Below, in pieces: positions 1-9,800 of a DNA stretch of 64,000 bases. The position numbers and the translations under genes were made by a program. The notes below the pieces were generated by a model. That model was not told the DNA's origin and did not search any database. It was given only the letters and a program-made list of their open reading frames with translations. Positions within the stretch are counted from its first letter, which is position 1. Every line of letters begins with the position of its first letter. Source of the DNA: Jatrophihabitans sp. (GTDB lineage: Bacteria > Actinomycetota > Actinomycetes > Mycobacteriales > Jatrophihabitantaceae); the NCBI GenBank assembly GCA_036389035.1, contig DASVQQ010000032.1:1-64000 (forward strand), written 5' to 3'.

Positions 1-468
1 GTCCGGCTGGCGCCGTTGCGCACGTTCGTGCTGTGGGTGGGAGCGCCGATCTTCCTGGCCACCGCCGGCCTGCGGATGGACCTGGCCTCGCTGGCCCAAC
101 CAGGCGTGGCCCTCTCAGCGCTGGTGGTGCTGAGCGTGGCCGTCATCGGCAAGTTCGCCGGCGCGTTCCTCGGCGCGCGGCTGTCCCGGATGTCTGCCCG
201 CGAAGGATTCGCCCTCGGCGCCGGCATGAACGCCCGCGGCGTGGTCGAGATCGTCGTCGCCATGGCGGGGCTGCGTCTCGGCGTGATCTCCACCTCGACC
301 TACACGATCATCGTCCTGGTCGCCGTGGTGACGTCGCTGATGGCTCCACCGCTGTTGCGGCGGGCGATGGCCGGCGTCGACCACACCGCGCAGGAACGCA
401 TCCGCGGGCTCGAACACGACCGTTGGGCCGGCGCCACCCAACCGGCTGCTACCGCTGCCGACGACTGA
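1..468 (+). CDS. Cation/proton antiporter, C-terminal part (5' truncated)
   Basis: The reading frame is open from base 1, so the gene begins outside the window; only about 155 C-terminal residues are present. The visible part has four hydrophobic segments, including FVLWVGAPIFLATAGL near the start, KFAGAFLGARLSR, and the stretch GAGMNARGVVEIVVA. The N-A-R-G-x-V/M-E pattern is characteristic of the CPA2/Kef-type sodium or potassium/proton exchanger domain, which moves cations across the plasma membrane in exchange for protons. A polar, Ala/Thr-rich tail follows the last helix. The ion cannot be told from this fragment. The family call is firm; the specific function is open. Confidence 0.85.
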   Translation, partial: VRLAPLRTFVLWVGAPIFLATAGLRMDLASLAQPGVALSALVVLSVAVIGKFAGAFLGARLSRMSAREGFALGAGMNARGVVEIVVAMAGLRLGVISTSTYTIIVLVAVVTSLMAPPLLRRAMAGVDHTAQERIRGLEHDRWAGATQPAATAADD

Positions 469-572
469 ACCCGTTGTACGAACAAGACAAGGTGTATCCA
501 TCCGCCCTTCACCGATCCTCTTCTAATCAGGAAGTCCCCTTTCAGTACAGGCCAAACCCGCTGGAGTAGCCA

Positions 573-1613
573 ATGAGTGACATCTTCCCCACCCAGATCT
601 GTCTCACCGAGGAGGAGCAGGCTGTCTTTCGGATGCTGGCCGACGAGCTGGCCAGCCATGACCCGGTGACCGGGACGGAGGAATACGTCATGGCCGCGCA
701 GCTTCTCAGCTCGCGGCTGCCCGAGCGGATCAGGCGGGCGGCGCTGAACTTCCGCAGGAACGGTGACAGCGCCGGTGGCATGCTGATCCGCAACCTGCCG
801 GTCGACCCGCTGCCGCCGACGCCCGACCACGCCGACTACGGCCTGGGCATCCGGTTGCCGGCGGCCCGGGTGTTCAGCCTGGCCTCGGCGCTGATCGGCG
901 AGCAGTTCGGCTTCCAGCCCGAGCTTGCCGGCCAGATCATCCAGGACATCCTGCCGGTCAAGGGCTTCGAGGACACCCAGCAGTCGATCTCCAGTCGCAC
1001 ATTGCTGGAACTGCATTGCGAGACGGTGTTCACCGACTACCGGGCCGATGTGATCGGCTTGCTCTGCCTGCGCCCGGACCCCGAACGCATCGCGCGCACG
1101 GTGCTTGCCTCGACGACGATCCTGTTGCCGCTGCTGGACTCTCGGACCCTGGCGGTCCTGAGCGAACCGCGCTTCTACACCACGGTCGACGGCTCGTTCC
1201 TGCGCGGCTCGGGGCTCACCGAACCCATCCTGATCGGGCCCGTCCGGGTGCTGGACGGCGATCCGCAGCGGCCTCGGATCCGTTGCGACTTCGCCGAGAC
1301 CAGGGGCCTTGACGCTGAGGCGCAGGCCGCACTGGACACCCTTTACGCGGTGGCCTCCGAGGCGGTGGTCGATACCCGGCTCGAGGCCGGTGACCTGTTG
1401 CTGATCGACAACCACGACGCCTTCCACGGCAGGAGCTCGTTCCGGCACCACGGCAATGGTGAGGACCGCTGGCTGCTGCGCACCTTCATCACCAAGGACC
1501 TGTCGCGCAGCCGGGTGCACCGGCCGGGGGACGGTCGCATCGTGGACACCGACTACGCGGCCGGCGACAACGTGATGGCGAGGACCGCTGCCACTGCCCC
1601 CGCTACCCGTTGA
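573..1613 (+). CDS. Clavaminate synthase/VioC-like Fe(II)/2-oxoglutarate oxygenase
   Basis: A 346-residue protein of the clavaminate synthase-like (TauD superfamily) group, whose best known members hydroxylate free or carrier-bound amino acids such as L-arginine (VioC, OrfP). The iron-binding facial triad is visible: HCE in LLELHCETVF (about residue 149) and the distal histidine in NHDAFHGRSSF (about residue 284). The arginine expected to hold 2-oxoglutarate follows in WLLRTFI. HxE instead of HxD is typical of the clavaminate synthase branch. A GGAG lies 6 nt before the ATG. It stands alone: no NRPS or peptide synthesis genes lie downstream, so the substrate is unknown. An amino acid hydroxylase is the best guess. 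Confidence 0.82.
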   Translation: MSDIFPTQICLTEEEQAVFRMLADELASHDPVTGTEEYVMAAQLLSSRLPERIRRAALNFRRNGDSAGGMLIRNLPVDPLPPTPDHADYGLGIRLPAARVFSLASALIGEQFGFQPELAGQIIQDILPVKGFEDTQQSISSRTLLELHCETVFTDYRADVIGLLCLRPDPERIARTVLASTTILLPLLDSRTLAVLSEPRFYTTVDGSFLRGSGLTEPILIGPVRVLDGDPQRPRIRCDFAETRGLDAEAQAALDTLYAVASEAVVDTRLEAGDLLLIDNHDAFHGRSSFRHHGNGEDRWLLRTFITKDLSRSRVHRPGDGRIVDTDYAAGDNVMARTAATAPATR

Positions 1614-1718
1614 TCGAGGCTTGCCGGCTGCTGCCGTCTTCGCGACCTCTGCCGCTGAACGCGCTTCGCTGGCTGATCTGCAGCCAGTGACCTAGGCTTG
1701 CCGTACTCATTATCGAGG

Positions 1719-1749
1719 TGTAATCATGTAATTAATACGTCGATGTAAT
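1719..1749. promoter_or_regulatory. AT-rich leader with three TGTAAT repeats
   Basis: TGTAAT occurs at 1719-1724, 1727-1732 and 1744-1749 in an unusually AT-rich stretch between the oxygenase and the RHH-tailed gene. A TTGCCG hexamer at about 1698 could be a -35 box. The GAGGAGG Shine-Dalgarno of the next gene follows at once. The repeats could be an operator; this is inference only. Confidence 0.35.
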
Positions 1750-1762
1750 GAGGAGGCACGTG

Positions 1763-2440
1763 ATGAGTTCCGATGAGGAGAAGAAGTCTCGCCGGGCCGG
1801 TTCTGCCGGACCGGATCAAGAAGCCGAAGAGGGGCCGGGATTCGGCGCCGGTTTCGGTCGGGGGCGGCGTGGCCCGGGCGGACCGCGCCGTGGCAGTGGG
1901 TTCGGACGGCCCGGGGGCTGGCAGCAGGCCGAGCTGCCGCCGGCTGATGACGCGGCGGACTGGTTCGCCGGCCGGCTGCCCTCGGACTGGTTCATCGGCC
2001 CGGCCTCGGTCAGCGTGGACCGCGAGGAGATCATCGTGACGGGCGAACTGCCGCCGGTCAGCGTCGAGGCCTCGGAGGGTCAGAGTGACGCGGCGGCGGC
2101 CGGCCGGATCAGCCGGTTCCGGGAGGAGACCAGGGTCGAACGGATGAAGATCGCGGCCGAGGCAGAGGCCCGCTATGGCCGCAAGGTCGCCTGGGGCGCC
2201 CGGCTCGGTGACACCCGGGTGCTTTTCACCCACCTGTCGATCCCGGTGATGACCCGGTTGCGTCAGCCCGAGCGCCAGGTGCTGGACACCCTGGTCGACG
2301 CCGGCGTGGCCCGGTCGAGGTCAGAGGCGCTGTCCTGGGCGGTGAATCTGGTCGGCCAGCACGCTGACGAGTGGCTGGCCAGCCTGCGCGAAGCGATGTC
2401 CGAGGTCGACAAACTTCGCGCCGAAGGCCCCAACCTGTAG
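1763..2440 (+). CDS. Conserved actinobacterial protein with Gly/Arg-rich N-terminus and RHH-like C-terminus
   Basis: About 225 residues. I chose the ATG at 1763 because a GAGGAGG lies 6 nt upstream; an in-frame ATG at 1748 precedes that site. Residues 10-55 are disordered and rich in Gly, Arg and Pro (FGAGFGRGRRGPGGPRRG). The middle has a small beta-rich section, SVSVDREEIIVTGELP. The C-terminal helices (VLDTLVDAGVARSRSEAL) resemble the ribbon-helix-helix fold of small DNA-binding proteins. Related hypothetical proteins are common in Actinomycetota, but I know of no assigned role. A DNA- or RNA-associated function is plausible. It is monocistronic, convergent with typA. Confidence 0.7.
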   Translation: MSSDEEKKSRRAGSAGPDQEAEEGPGFGAGFGRGRRGPGGPRRGSGFGRPGGWQQAELPPADDAADWFAGRLPSDWFIGPASVSVDREEIIVTGELPPVSVEASEGQSDAAAAGRISRFREETRVERMKIAAEAEARYGRKVAWGARLGDTRVLFTHLSIPVMTRLRQPERQVLDTLVDAGVARSRSEALSWAVNLVGQHADEWLASLREAMSEVDKLRAEGPNL

Positions 2441-2528
2441 CCATCCCGGCCATTGCGCGGCCCGAAACGTCGTTGATCCGGTGCGTACAGCGACGTTCCG
2501 GGCCGCACGATGGCGGAACAGAACGGGG

Positions 2529-4427
2529 CTACTGGCTGGCCTTGAAGCGGCTACCGCGCTGGCGCTGACGGTCCTGCTGGGACAGGACCACCTTCCGGAT
2601 CCGCACTGTCTGCGGGGTGACCTCGACGCACTCGTCCTCGCGACAGAACTCCAGGGACTGCTCCAGCGACAGCCGGCGCGGCGGCACCAGGTGCTGGAAC
2701 TCATCCGATGAGGACTGGCGCATGTTGGTGAGCTTCTTCTCCTTGGTGATGTTGACGTCCATGTCGTCGGAGCGGGAGTTCTCCCCGACCAGCATGCCCT
2801 CGTACACCTCGGTGGTCGGCTCGACGAACAGCGTGCCGCGCTCCTGCAGGTTGATCATGGCGAACGGCGTGGCCACACCGGCCCGGTCGGCCACCAGCGA
2901 GCCCGAGCCGCGGGTGCGCAGCTCACCGAACCACGGCTCGTACTTCTCGAAGACGTGGTGCACGATGCCGGTGCCGCGGGTGTCGGTGAGGAACTCGGTG
3001 CGGAATCCGATCAGGCCTCGCGAGGGCACCAGGAACTCCATCCGGACCCAGCCGGTGCCGTGGTTGGTCATGGTCTCCATCCGGCCCTTGCGGACCGCCA
3101 GCAGCTGGGTGATGGCGCCCAGGTACTCCTCCGGGGCGTCCACCGTCAGCCGCTCGACCGGCTCGTGCACCTTGCCGTTGATGACCTTGGTGACCACCTG
3201 GGGCTTGCCGACGGTCAGCTCGAAACCCTCCCGGCGCATCTGCTCCACCAGGATGGCAAGCGCCAGCTCGCCACGGCCCTGAACCTCCCAGGTGTCCGGG
3301 CGCTCGGTCGGCAGGATCCGCAGCGAGACGTTGCCGACCAGTTCCCGGTCCAGCCGGTCCTTGACCAGCCGGGCGGTGACCTTCGATCCCTTGACCCGGC
3401 CGGCCAGCGGTGAGGTGTTGGTGCCGATCGTCATCGAGATGGCCGGCTCGTCGACGGTGATCAGCGGCAGCGGAACCGGGTTCTCCAGGTCTGCCAGCGT
3501 GTCGCCGATCATGATCTCCGGGATGCCGGCGATCGCGATGATGTCGCCGGGGCCCGCGCTCTCGGCCGGCTTGCGCTCCAGCGCCTCGGTCATCAGCAGC
3601 TCGGTGATCTTGACCTGCTGGATGGTGCCGTCATGGCGGCACCAGGCCACCTGCTGACCCTTGCGGATGGTGCCCTGGAAGACCCGGCACAGCGCGATCC
3701 GGCCCAGGAACGGCGAGGCGTCCAGGTTGGTGACGTGCGCCTGCAGCGGAGCGTTGGTCCGGTAGGACGGGGCGGGGATGGTGTTGAGGATGGTGGAGAA
3801 CAGCGGCTGCAGGTTATCGGACTTGGGAACCGTGCCGTCCTCGGGCCGCTCCAGCGACGCCTTGCCGTCCCGGGCGCAGGCGTAGACGATCGGAAAGTCG
3901 ATCTGCTCCTCGGTCGCGTCGAGGTCCAGGAACAGCTCGTAGGTCTCATCGATCACCTCGGCGATCCGGCTGTCGGACCGGTCGACCTTGTTGATCACCA
4001 GGATCACCGGCAACTTGGCGTCCAGCGCCTTGCGCAGCACGAACCGGGTCTGCGGCAGCGGCCCCTCGGAGGCGTCGACCAGCAGCACGATGCCGTCCAC
4101 CATCGACAGCCCGCGCTCCACCTCGCCGCCGAAGTCGGCGTGGCCCGGGGTGTCGATGATGTTGATGATGATCTTCTCGCCCTCGGGCGAGACGTAGTTC
4201 ACCGCGGTGTTCTTGGCCAGGATCGTGATGCCCTTCTCACGCTCGAGGTCGTTGGAGTCCATCGCCCGCTCGTCGATGTGCTCGTGGGCCCCGAAGGCGC
4301 CGGACTGCCACAACATCGCATCGACCAGGGTGGTCTTGCCGTGGTCGACGTGGGCGACGATCGCGACGTTGCGAATCGAGGAACGGACGGCGTCGTTGCC
4401 GATCTGGGCAGCGCTGTGGTCGGACAT
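2529..4427 (-). CDS. typA: Translational GTPase TypA/BipA
   Basis: 632 residues, the usual length for TypA/BipA, a ribosome-associated GTPase of the EF-G/LepA family needed for ribosome assembly and growth under stress or cold. The G1 loop AHVDHGKTT (about residues 25-33), the switch II motif DTPGHADFGGEVER and NKVDR (G4) are intact. Domain II follows the G domain, then the EF-G III/V-like region and the BipA-specific C-terminal domain with RGLIGFRTEFLTDTRGTG. The C-terminal end is short and basic (QRQRGSRFKASQ). It is transcribed convergently with the RHH-tailed gene. No unusual features. Confidence 0.97.
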   Translation of the reverse strand: MSDHSAAQIGNDAVRSSIRNVAIVAHVDHGKTTLVDAMLWQSGAFGAHEHIDERAMDSNDLEREKGITILAKNTAVNYVSPEGEKIIINIIDTPGHADFGGEVERGLSMVDGIVLLVDASEGPLPQTRFVLRKALDAKLPVILVINKVDRSDSRIAEVIDETYELFLDLDATEEQIDFPIVYACARDGKASLERPEDGTVPKSDNLQPLFSTILNTIPAPSYRTNAPLQAHVTNLDASPFLGRIALCRVFQGTIRKGQQVAWCRHDGTIQQVKITELLMTEALERKPAESAGPGDIIAIAGIPEIMIGDTLADLENPVPLPLITVDEPAISMTIGTNTSPLAGRVKGSKVTARLVKDRLDRELVGNVSLRILPTERPDTWEVQGRGELALAILVEQMRREGFELTVGKPQVVTKVINGKVHEPVERLTVDAPEEYLGAITQLLAVRKGRMETMTNHGTGWVRMEFLVPSRGLIGFRTEFLTDTRGTGIVHHVFEKYEPWFGELRTRGSGSLVADRAGVATPFAMINLQERGTLFVEPTTEVYEGMLVGENSRSDDMDVNITKEKKLTNMRQSSSDEFQHLVPPRRLSLEQSLEFCREDECVEVTPQTVRIRKVVLSQQDRQRQRGSRFKASQ

Positions 4428-4546
4428 GACTCTTCTCTCGTCAGCTGCGATAACTCCGCGCGGCGGGCTGGTCCCGATCCGCGACCGCGATCGCGGCGGG
4501 CTTGCGCGGCGGCACCACTCGTGCCGCCGTCTCGTGCTGGTTGTGT

Positions 4547-5056
4547 CTAGTGTCGCCGATCCCGCCGGGCTCCGCGCACCAAGGAGCCCACCAGACCCAG
4601 GTAGGTCACAGCTCCGAGGCCCGCGATGACCGACGGCGTCGGATCCCAGTGGCCGGGCAGGGCCGTCACCTCGACACTGCTCGGGTCGTGCACGACCTGG
4701 TGCACGGTCTCGGAGTGCCAGCGGGGATCACCGAGCAGCGGCAGGTTCTTGATGGTCCCGTCGTCACTGGTGAACAAGCCGCCGAACGAGCAGATTCCCT
4801 GGGCGCAGGTGCGGGGGCTGACCACGAAACTGCCCCGGATCCCGGTGGGCCGGTCCCCGATATGCGTGGCGATGTTGAACGCCACCAGGGCGAGGGCGGC
4901 CAGGCACAGCGCCGGGAACACCACCCAGAACAACCAGCCCGCGATCCGCCGCGCGCCGGGAAACGACATCGCGACCAGCTCGCCGGAGGCCTCGGCGAGT
5001 TGGCTGGCGGTCCCCGGCGGCCGGCTCGGCTCGGTGGACTGGTCGGCGGACATCAC
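4547..5056 (-). CDS. Small membrane protein, two transmembrane helices
   Basis: A 169-residue protein that I cannot assign to a characterised family. The N-terminal 35 residues are polar. One hydrophobic helix (LFWVVFPALCLAALALVAF, about residues 42-60) is followed by an extracytoplasmic loop of roughly 70 residues with a cysteine pair (RTCAQGICSF) and a second helix near residues 145-160 (VIAGLGAVTYLGLVG). An Arg-rich tail (RGARRDRRH) suggests a cytoplasmic C-terminus by the positive-inside rule. The two closely spaced cysteines may form a disulphide outside the membrane. It lies between typA and the helicase on the same strand but with gaps of 63 nt or more. Confidence 0.65.
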   Translation of the reverse strand: MMSADQSTEPSRPPGTASQLAEASGELVAMSFPGARRIAGWLFWVVFPALCLAALALVAFNIATHIGDRPTGIRGSFVVSPRTCAQGICSFGGLFTSDDGTIKNLPLLGDPRWHSETVHQVVHDPSSVEVTALPGHWDPTPSVIAGLGAVTYLGLVGSLVRGARRDRRH

Positions 5057-5119
5057 CGCACATCATCACATCTGCTCCGCCGGCCGTGGTCATCCGTCAT
5101 CTCACCCGTCCTGGCAGAA

Positions 5120-6697
5120 CTAGCTGTGCGAGCCGCGCCCGGCAGCCCTGGACGAGCCGGCGCGCCCGGTCGGCCGGGCGGGCCTGGCCTCCGGACGGCC
5201 CTGTTCGAAACGGGGCTTGCCGTGCGGTGAGCGCTCCCGGCCGGAGGTCGGAGAACCCGGACGATCACGCCAGGGCCGGTCAGCCCGCTCGGACCGGTTG
5301 AGCTCGCGGCGGCTGGGCGCAGGCGGGACCACCGGCACCCCGGACGGCTCGCGGGCGCCGGTCAGGGCCCGCATCGTGACATCGCCGGGCAGCATGTCGC
5401 GCTGTTCGGGACGCACCCCGGCGCCGGTCATCAGCGACCGGACGGCGCGCTCGTCGTTCGGCGTGACGATGCTGACCACCAGGCCTGACTCACCGGCCCG
5501 GGCGGTCCGTCCGGATCGGTGCAGGTAGTCCTTGGAGTCGGCCGGCGGGTCGACGTGCAGCACCAGTGAGACGTCATCGACGTGGATCCCCCGGGCTGCC
5601 ACGTCGGTGGCCACCAGGGCGCTCACCGTACCGTTCTTGAAGCCGTTCAAGGCCTGGGTGCGCTGAACCTGGCTGCGGCCACCGTGCAGCGCGTTGGCCG
5701 CGACGCCGGCCCGGTTGAGGTTGTCAGCCAGCCGCTCGGCGCCGAACTTGGTGCGCACGAACAGGATGGTGCGGCCTTCCCGGGCTGCGATCTGGGTGAT
5801 CAGCTGCCATTTGTGACCGGCCGGTACCCGGAACACGTGGTGGTCCATGGTGTCGATGGTGGCGCGAGGTGAGGCCAGCGCCTTGATCGCCGGATCGGTG
5901 AGGTACTCGGTGACCAGGCTGGCGACGTCGCCGTCCAGGGTGGCCGAGAACAGCAGCCGCTGGCCGCCCGCCGGGGTCTGATCCAGCAGTTGCCGCACGA
6001 CCGGCAGGAAGCCGAGGTCGGCCATGTGGTCGGCCTCGTCCAGCACGGTCACCTGCACGTCGGACAGGTCACAGGCCCGCCGCTCGATCAGGTCGACCAG
6101 CCGGCCCGGGGTGGCAACCACGATGTCGGTGCCGCGGATCAAACCCTGCATCTGCTTCTGGATCGGCAGCCCGCCGGCGACCAGCCGCAGTGACAGGTCA
6201 CGGGCCTGGGCCAGCGGCGCCAGGCTGTCGCAGACCTGCATGGCCAGCTCGCGGGTCGGGACCAGCACCAGGCCACGCGGGCGGCGTGGCCGGGCCTTCT
6301 CGCCTTCCAGCCGGGCGATCATGGGCAGTCCGAAGGCCAGCGTCTTGCCGGCTCCGGTGGCAGCCCGGCCGAGGACGTCCCGGCCGGCCAGCGCGTCCGG
6401 GATGGTGGCGGCCTGAACCGGGAACGGGGTGGTGACACCTGCCCGGCTCAGCGCCTGGGTCAGCGGCTTGCCGAGCCCCAGTTCGGCGAAGCTGGGCAGG
6501 TTGTCCAGGTCCAGGACCGTCAACGGCAGATCGTCGAACGGGCCGCGTCCGGCGGCCTTGGTGTGGTTCTTGGCGTAGGGACGCCCGCGCGAGCCGGCCG
6601 GGGCGGAGTTGGCGTAGCCCCGGTAGCCGGTGGAGCCGGCCGGGCGGTGCGAGGACGTGCGGGGGGCAGCGGCAGGCCGCTGGGCATACGAGGTCAC
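5120..6697 (-). CDS. DEAD-box ATP-dependent RNA helicase
   Basis: 525 residues with the complete DEAD-box motif set: Q motif region TPFPVQAATIP, Walker A AATGAGKT, PTRELA, TPGR, DEAD (DEADHMADLGF), SAT, ARGIHVDD and HRSGRTARAG. These define an ATP-driven RNA-unwinding enzyme of the RhlE/CsdA group acting in ribosome maturation or mRNA turnover. An N-terminal basic segment of about 60 residues and a C-terminal Arg/Pro/Gly-rich tail of about 90 residues (RPEARPARPTGRAGSSR) are low in complexity and likely bind RNA. The upstream region (6698-6864) holds no gene. The particular RNA target is unknown. Confidence 0.93.
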   Translation of the reverse strand: MTSYAQRPAAAPRTSSHRPAGSTGYRGYANSAPAGSRGRPYAKNHTKAAGRGPFDDLPLTVLDLDNLPSFAELGLGKPLTQALSRAGVTTPFPVQAATIPDALAGRDVLGRAATGAGKTLAFGLPMIARLEGEKARPRRPRGLVLVPTRELAMQVCDSLAPLAQARDLSLRLVAGGLPIQKQMQGLIRGTDIVVATPGRLVDLIERRACDLSDVQVTVLDEADHMADLGFLPVVRQLLDQTPAGGQRLLFSATLDGDVASLVTEYLTDPAIKALASPRATIDTMDHHVFRVPAGHKWQLITQIAAREGRTILFVRTKFGAERLADNLNRAGVAANALHGGRSQVQRTQALNGFKNGTVSALVATDVAARGIHVDDVSLVLHVDPPADSKDYLHRSGRTARAGESGLVVSIVTPNDERAVRSLMTGAGVRPEQRDMLPGDVTMRALTGAREPSGVPVVPPAPSRRELNRSERADRPWRDRPGSPTSGRERSPHGKPRFEQGRPEARPARPTGRAGSSRAAGRGSHS

Positions 6698-6864
6698 GAA
6701 GAATTTCCCGTCGAGACTGATAGCACGTCTCGGCGATGAGCCTGGCGCTGGACAATCCCGCGCGGCGATCCTTGAAACGAGCCCAGCGCGCTTCTCTTAG
6801 GCGAAGCCGCGCCGACATGAATAGCTACAGTCTAGCGCTCCGTAAGCGCTTGCCTTACCACCGG

Positions 6865-9800
6865 TCAGGGTCGTGGTGGCAGCTCCGGCGCCCGGCGCGA
6901 AGGACGCTGGGCCAGGTCCGGCCGGGGCGGGGTGGGCCGGCGCTCCAATTCTGCGAGCAGGTGCTCGATGCCGGCCTGCAGCTGCGGATCGACACCCTCG
7001 GCCCAGGCCTGCGGCGGCATCTCCACCACCACATCGGGGTCCACGCCGTGGTTCTCCACGCCCCAGCCGTAGTTCTCGAACCAGAAGGAGTACCGGGGCT
7101 GGGTCACCTGGGTGCCGTCGACCAGCTTGTAACGGCCGTCGATGCCGATCACGCCACCCCAGGTCCGGGCGCCGAAGACCGGCCCGAGCTTCATGGCCTG
7201 GAAGGCGGCGTTGACGATGTCGCCGTCGGAGCCGGTCCAGGCGTTGGCCAGCGACACCAGCGGTCCGCGCGGCGCGCCCCACGGGTAGGAGCGAGTCGGA
7301 GAGTGGCGTCCGGTCACCCAGCCCAGCACCCGGCGAGCCAGCTTCTCGATGATCAGCTCGGAGGTGTGACCGCCACTGTTGTCCCGGGTGTCGACCAGCA
7401 GCGCCTCCCTGCCGATCTCGATCTGCAGGTCACGGTGGAAGGCCGCCCAACCGGTCGGCACCATGTCAGGAACGTGCACATAGCCGATCCGGCCGCCGCT
7501 GGCCCGGTGCACCGCGGCCCGCCGGCTGGCCACCCAGTCCAGGTAGCGCAGATCGGTGTCGTTGGGCAGCGGTCGCAGCACCACCGACCGCTCCTGCCCG
7601 GCCCGGGACAGCCGCACCTCCACCGGCTTGTCGGCCGTGCCGCGCAGCAGCTCGGCCGGACCGGCGGGACCGACCGGGCGTCCGTTGACGGCCAGGATCA
7701 GGTCGCCTGATTCGGCGCTCACCCCGGGAGCGGTCAGCGGTGAGCGGGCGTTGCGGGCAGAGTTGTCCCCGGCGAGGATCCGGGCGATCCGCCAGCGGCC
7801 CTGCTCATCGCGGTCCAGGTCCGCGCCGAGGAACGCCGGGGCCAGCATCGGGTCCGGGGCGGCGGCCGGCGGCGTCTCGTAGGCGTGCGATGTGCCGGTC
7901 TCGCCGTTGATCTCCCATAGCAGGTCTGACAGGTCGTCGCGGCTGCCGAGCCGGTCCACCAGAGGCCGGTACTTGTCGACCTGGGCGGCCCAGTCGACGT
8001 CGGCCATGTCCTCGATCCAGTAGTGATCGCGCATCAGCCGCTCGGTCTCGTCCAGCATCTGGCGCCACTCGGCCGGCGGGTCGACACTCAGCCGGATCCG
8101 GTCGAGGTCGATCGAGATCGTGTCCTCGCCGTCCTCAGCGGGTTTGCGATCAGCGGGGACCAGGTTGAGTGCCTTGCCGTCGCGCACGACCAGCTTGGCG
8201 CCGTTCCCGGACACTGCGAAGTCGTCGATCCGGGCGGCCAGCTCGACCTGCTTGCGCTTGGAGAAGTCCCAGCGCTGCAGTGAGGGGCGGATGTCATCCT
8301 CGGGGTTGCGGGACTCCCCGAGCTCGCCGGCGACCGGGCTGTCGGTCCAGATAAACCCGTCCTTGGCAGCGCGCAGGTCGGCCAGCCGGCCGGCCCCGAC
8401 CGGAAACGCCACGATGCGCTCGGCCAGGCCGTCCAGCTCGACGATGATCGGTTGCCCGCTGGCGCCGTCGCCGGTCACGCCGTCTCCGGTCACGCCGTCT
8501 CCGGTCACGCTGTCCCCGCTGGCACTGGCACCGGTCGCGCCGTTCGCAGCGGCAGGCCCGTCCTTGGCCTCGTCGTTGGCCTGGCCCAGGAGCTCAGGGT
8601 CGAACGGCGACGGGGTGGCCGAGGCCAGCGTGACCAGGTAGGGCCGGATCGCCAGCGGAAACGCCAGATCGAAGACATGGGCGTCATAGACCGGGTCGAA
8701 GGTGCGCGCCGAGAGGAAGGCAAGGTACTTGCCGTCCAGGCTGAACACCGGATCGGTGTCGCGGAACCGGTGCGAGGTGACGGCGGTGACCCGGGACTCG
8801 GCAAGCTCGACCAGCCGGATGCTGCGCAACTCGCTGCCGCTCGGCTCGGGCGCTGAGTACGCCAGCCAGCGGGAGTCCGGCGAGAACGCCAGGTGGCTCG
8901 AGTCACCGTTGGGGTTGGCCTCGAGTTCGGTGATCGCGCCGTCGGCCGTCGTGATTGCCAGCAGCCGGCCGTCATGGGTGGCTGCCGCCAGGGTGGCGCC
9001 ATCGGGGCTGGCCACCAGTTCCAGCACCCGGCCCAGCCGGCCGGCTCCGAACCGGCGGACCTCGCCGTCGGCGGAGGCGATCTCGATGGCGTCCTCGCCC
9101 TCGGCGTCGCTGACGTAGGCCACCGAGGGCTGACCGCCGTCCTGGGCTGCCAGCACCGCCGGCAGCCGGTGCCGGACGCCGGGCGTGCCGGCCACCACCC
9201 TCGCGGGCCCGTTGCGGTGGGTCAGCCAGACGATGGCGCCGCGGACCTCGATCGCGCTGGCCCGGCCGGTGGCGTCGACATCGAGGTCACCCAGATACTC
9301 GGGGGCCTTGACTCCGGTGACCGCTCGCAGCGACCGGCTGCTGGCCAGCGTGATGTCGACCTGGCGGGGTTGGGAGTCGGAGGTCAGCGAATCGAGGAGC
9401 CAAACCTGGCCGGCGTGCTGGTAGACCAGCCGGCTGCCGTCGCCGCTGAGCTGACGGGCGTAATAGCTGTCGTGGTCGGTGTGCCGGCGCAAGTCCGAAC
9501 CGTCAGCAGCCACCGAGTACACGTTGCCGTGGCCCTCGAAGTCGGCCAGAAAGGCCAGCCGGTCCCCGGTCCAGGTGGGCGCGGCCTTGGAGCCGGCCAG
9601 TTCGGCGAGCAGCTCGGTGAACTGGCCGTCGCCGCGTGCGTCGAGCCAGAACCGGCTGGCCATGCCGCCTCGGTAACGCTTCCAATGCGCGGGTTCGCGG
9701 ATGCCGCTGGAGCCCACCACCACGGCCGGATCACCGATCGCCACCGAACCCACCGGCCCGTACGGCAGCCGCCGCGGTGTCGGGTCGGCGCCATCGGTGA

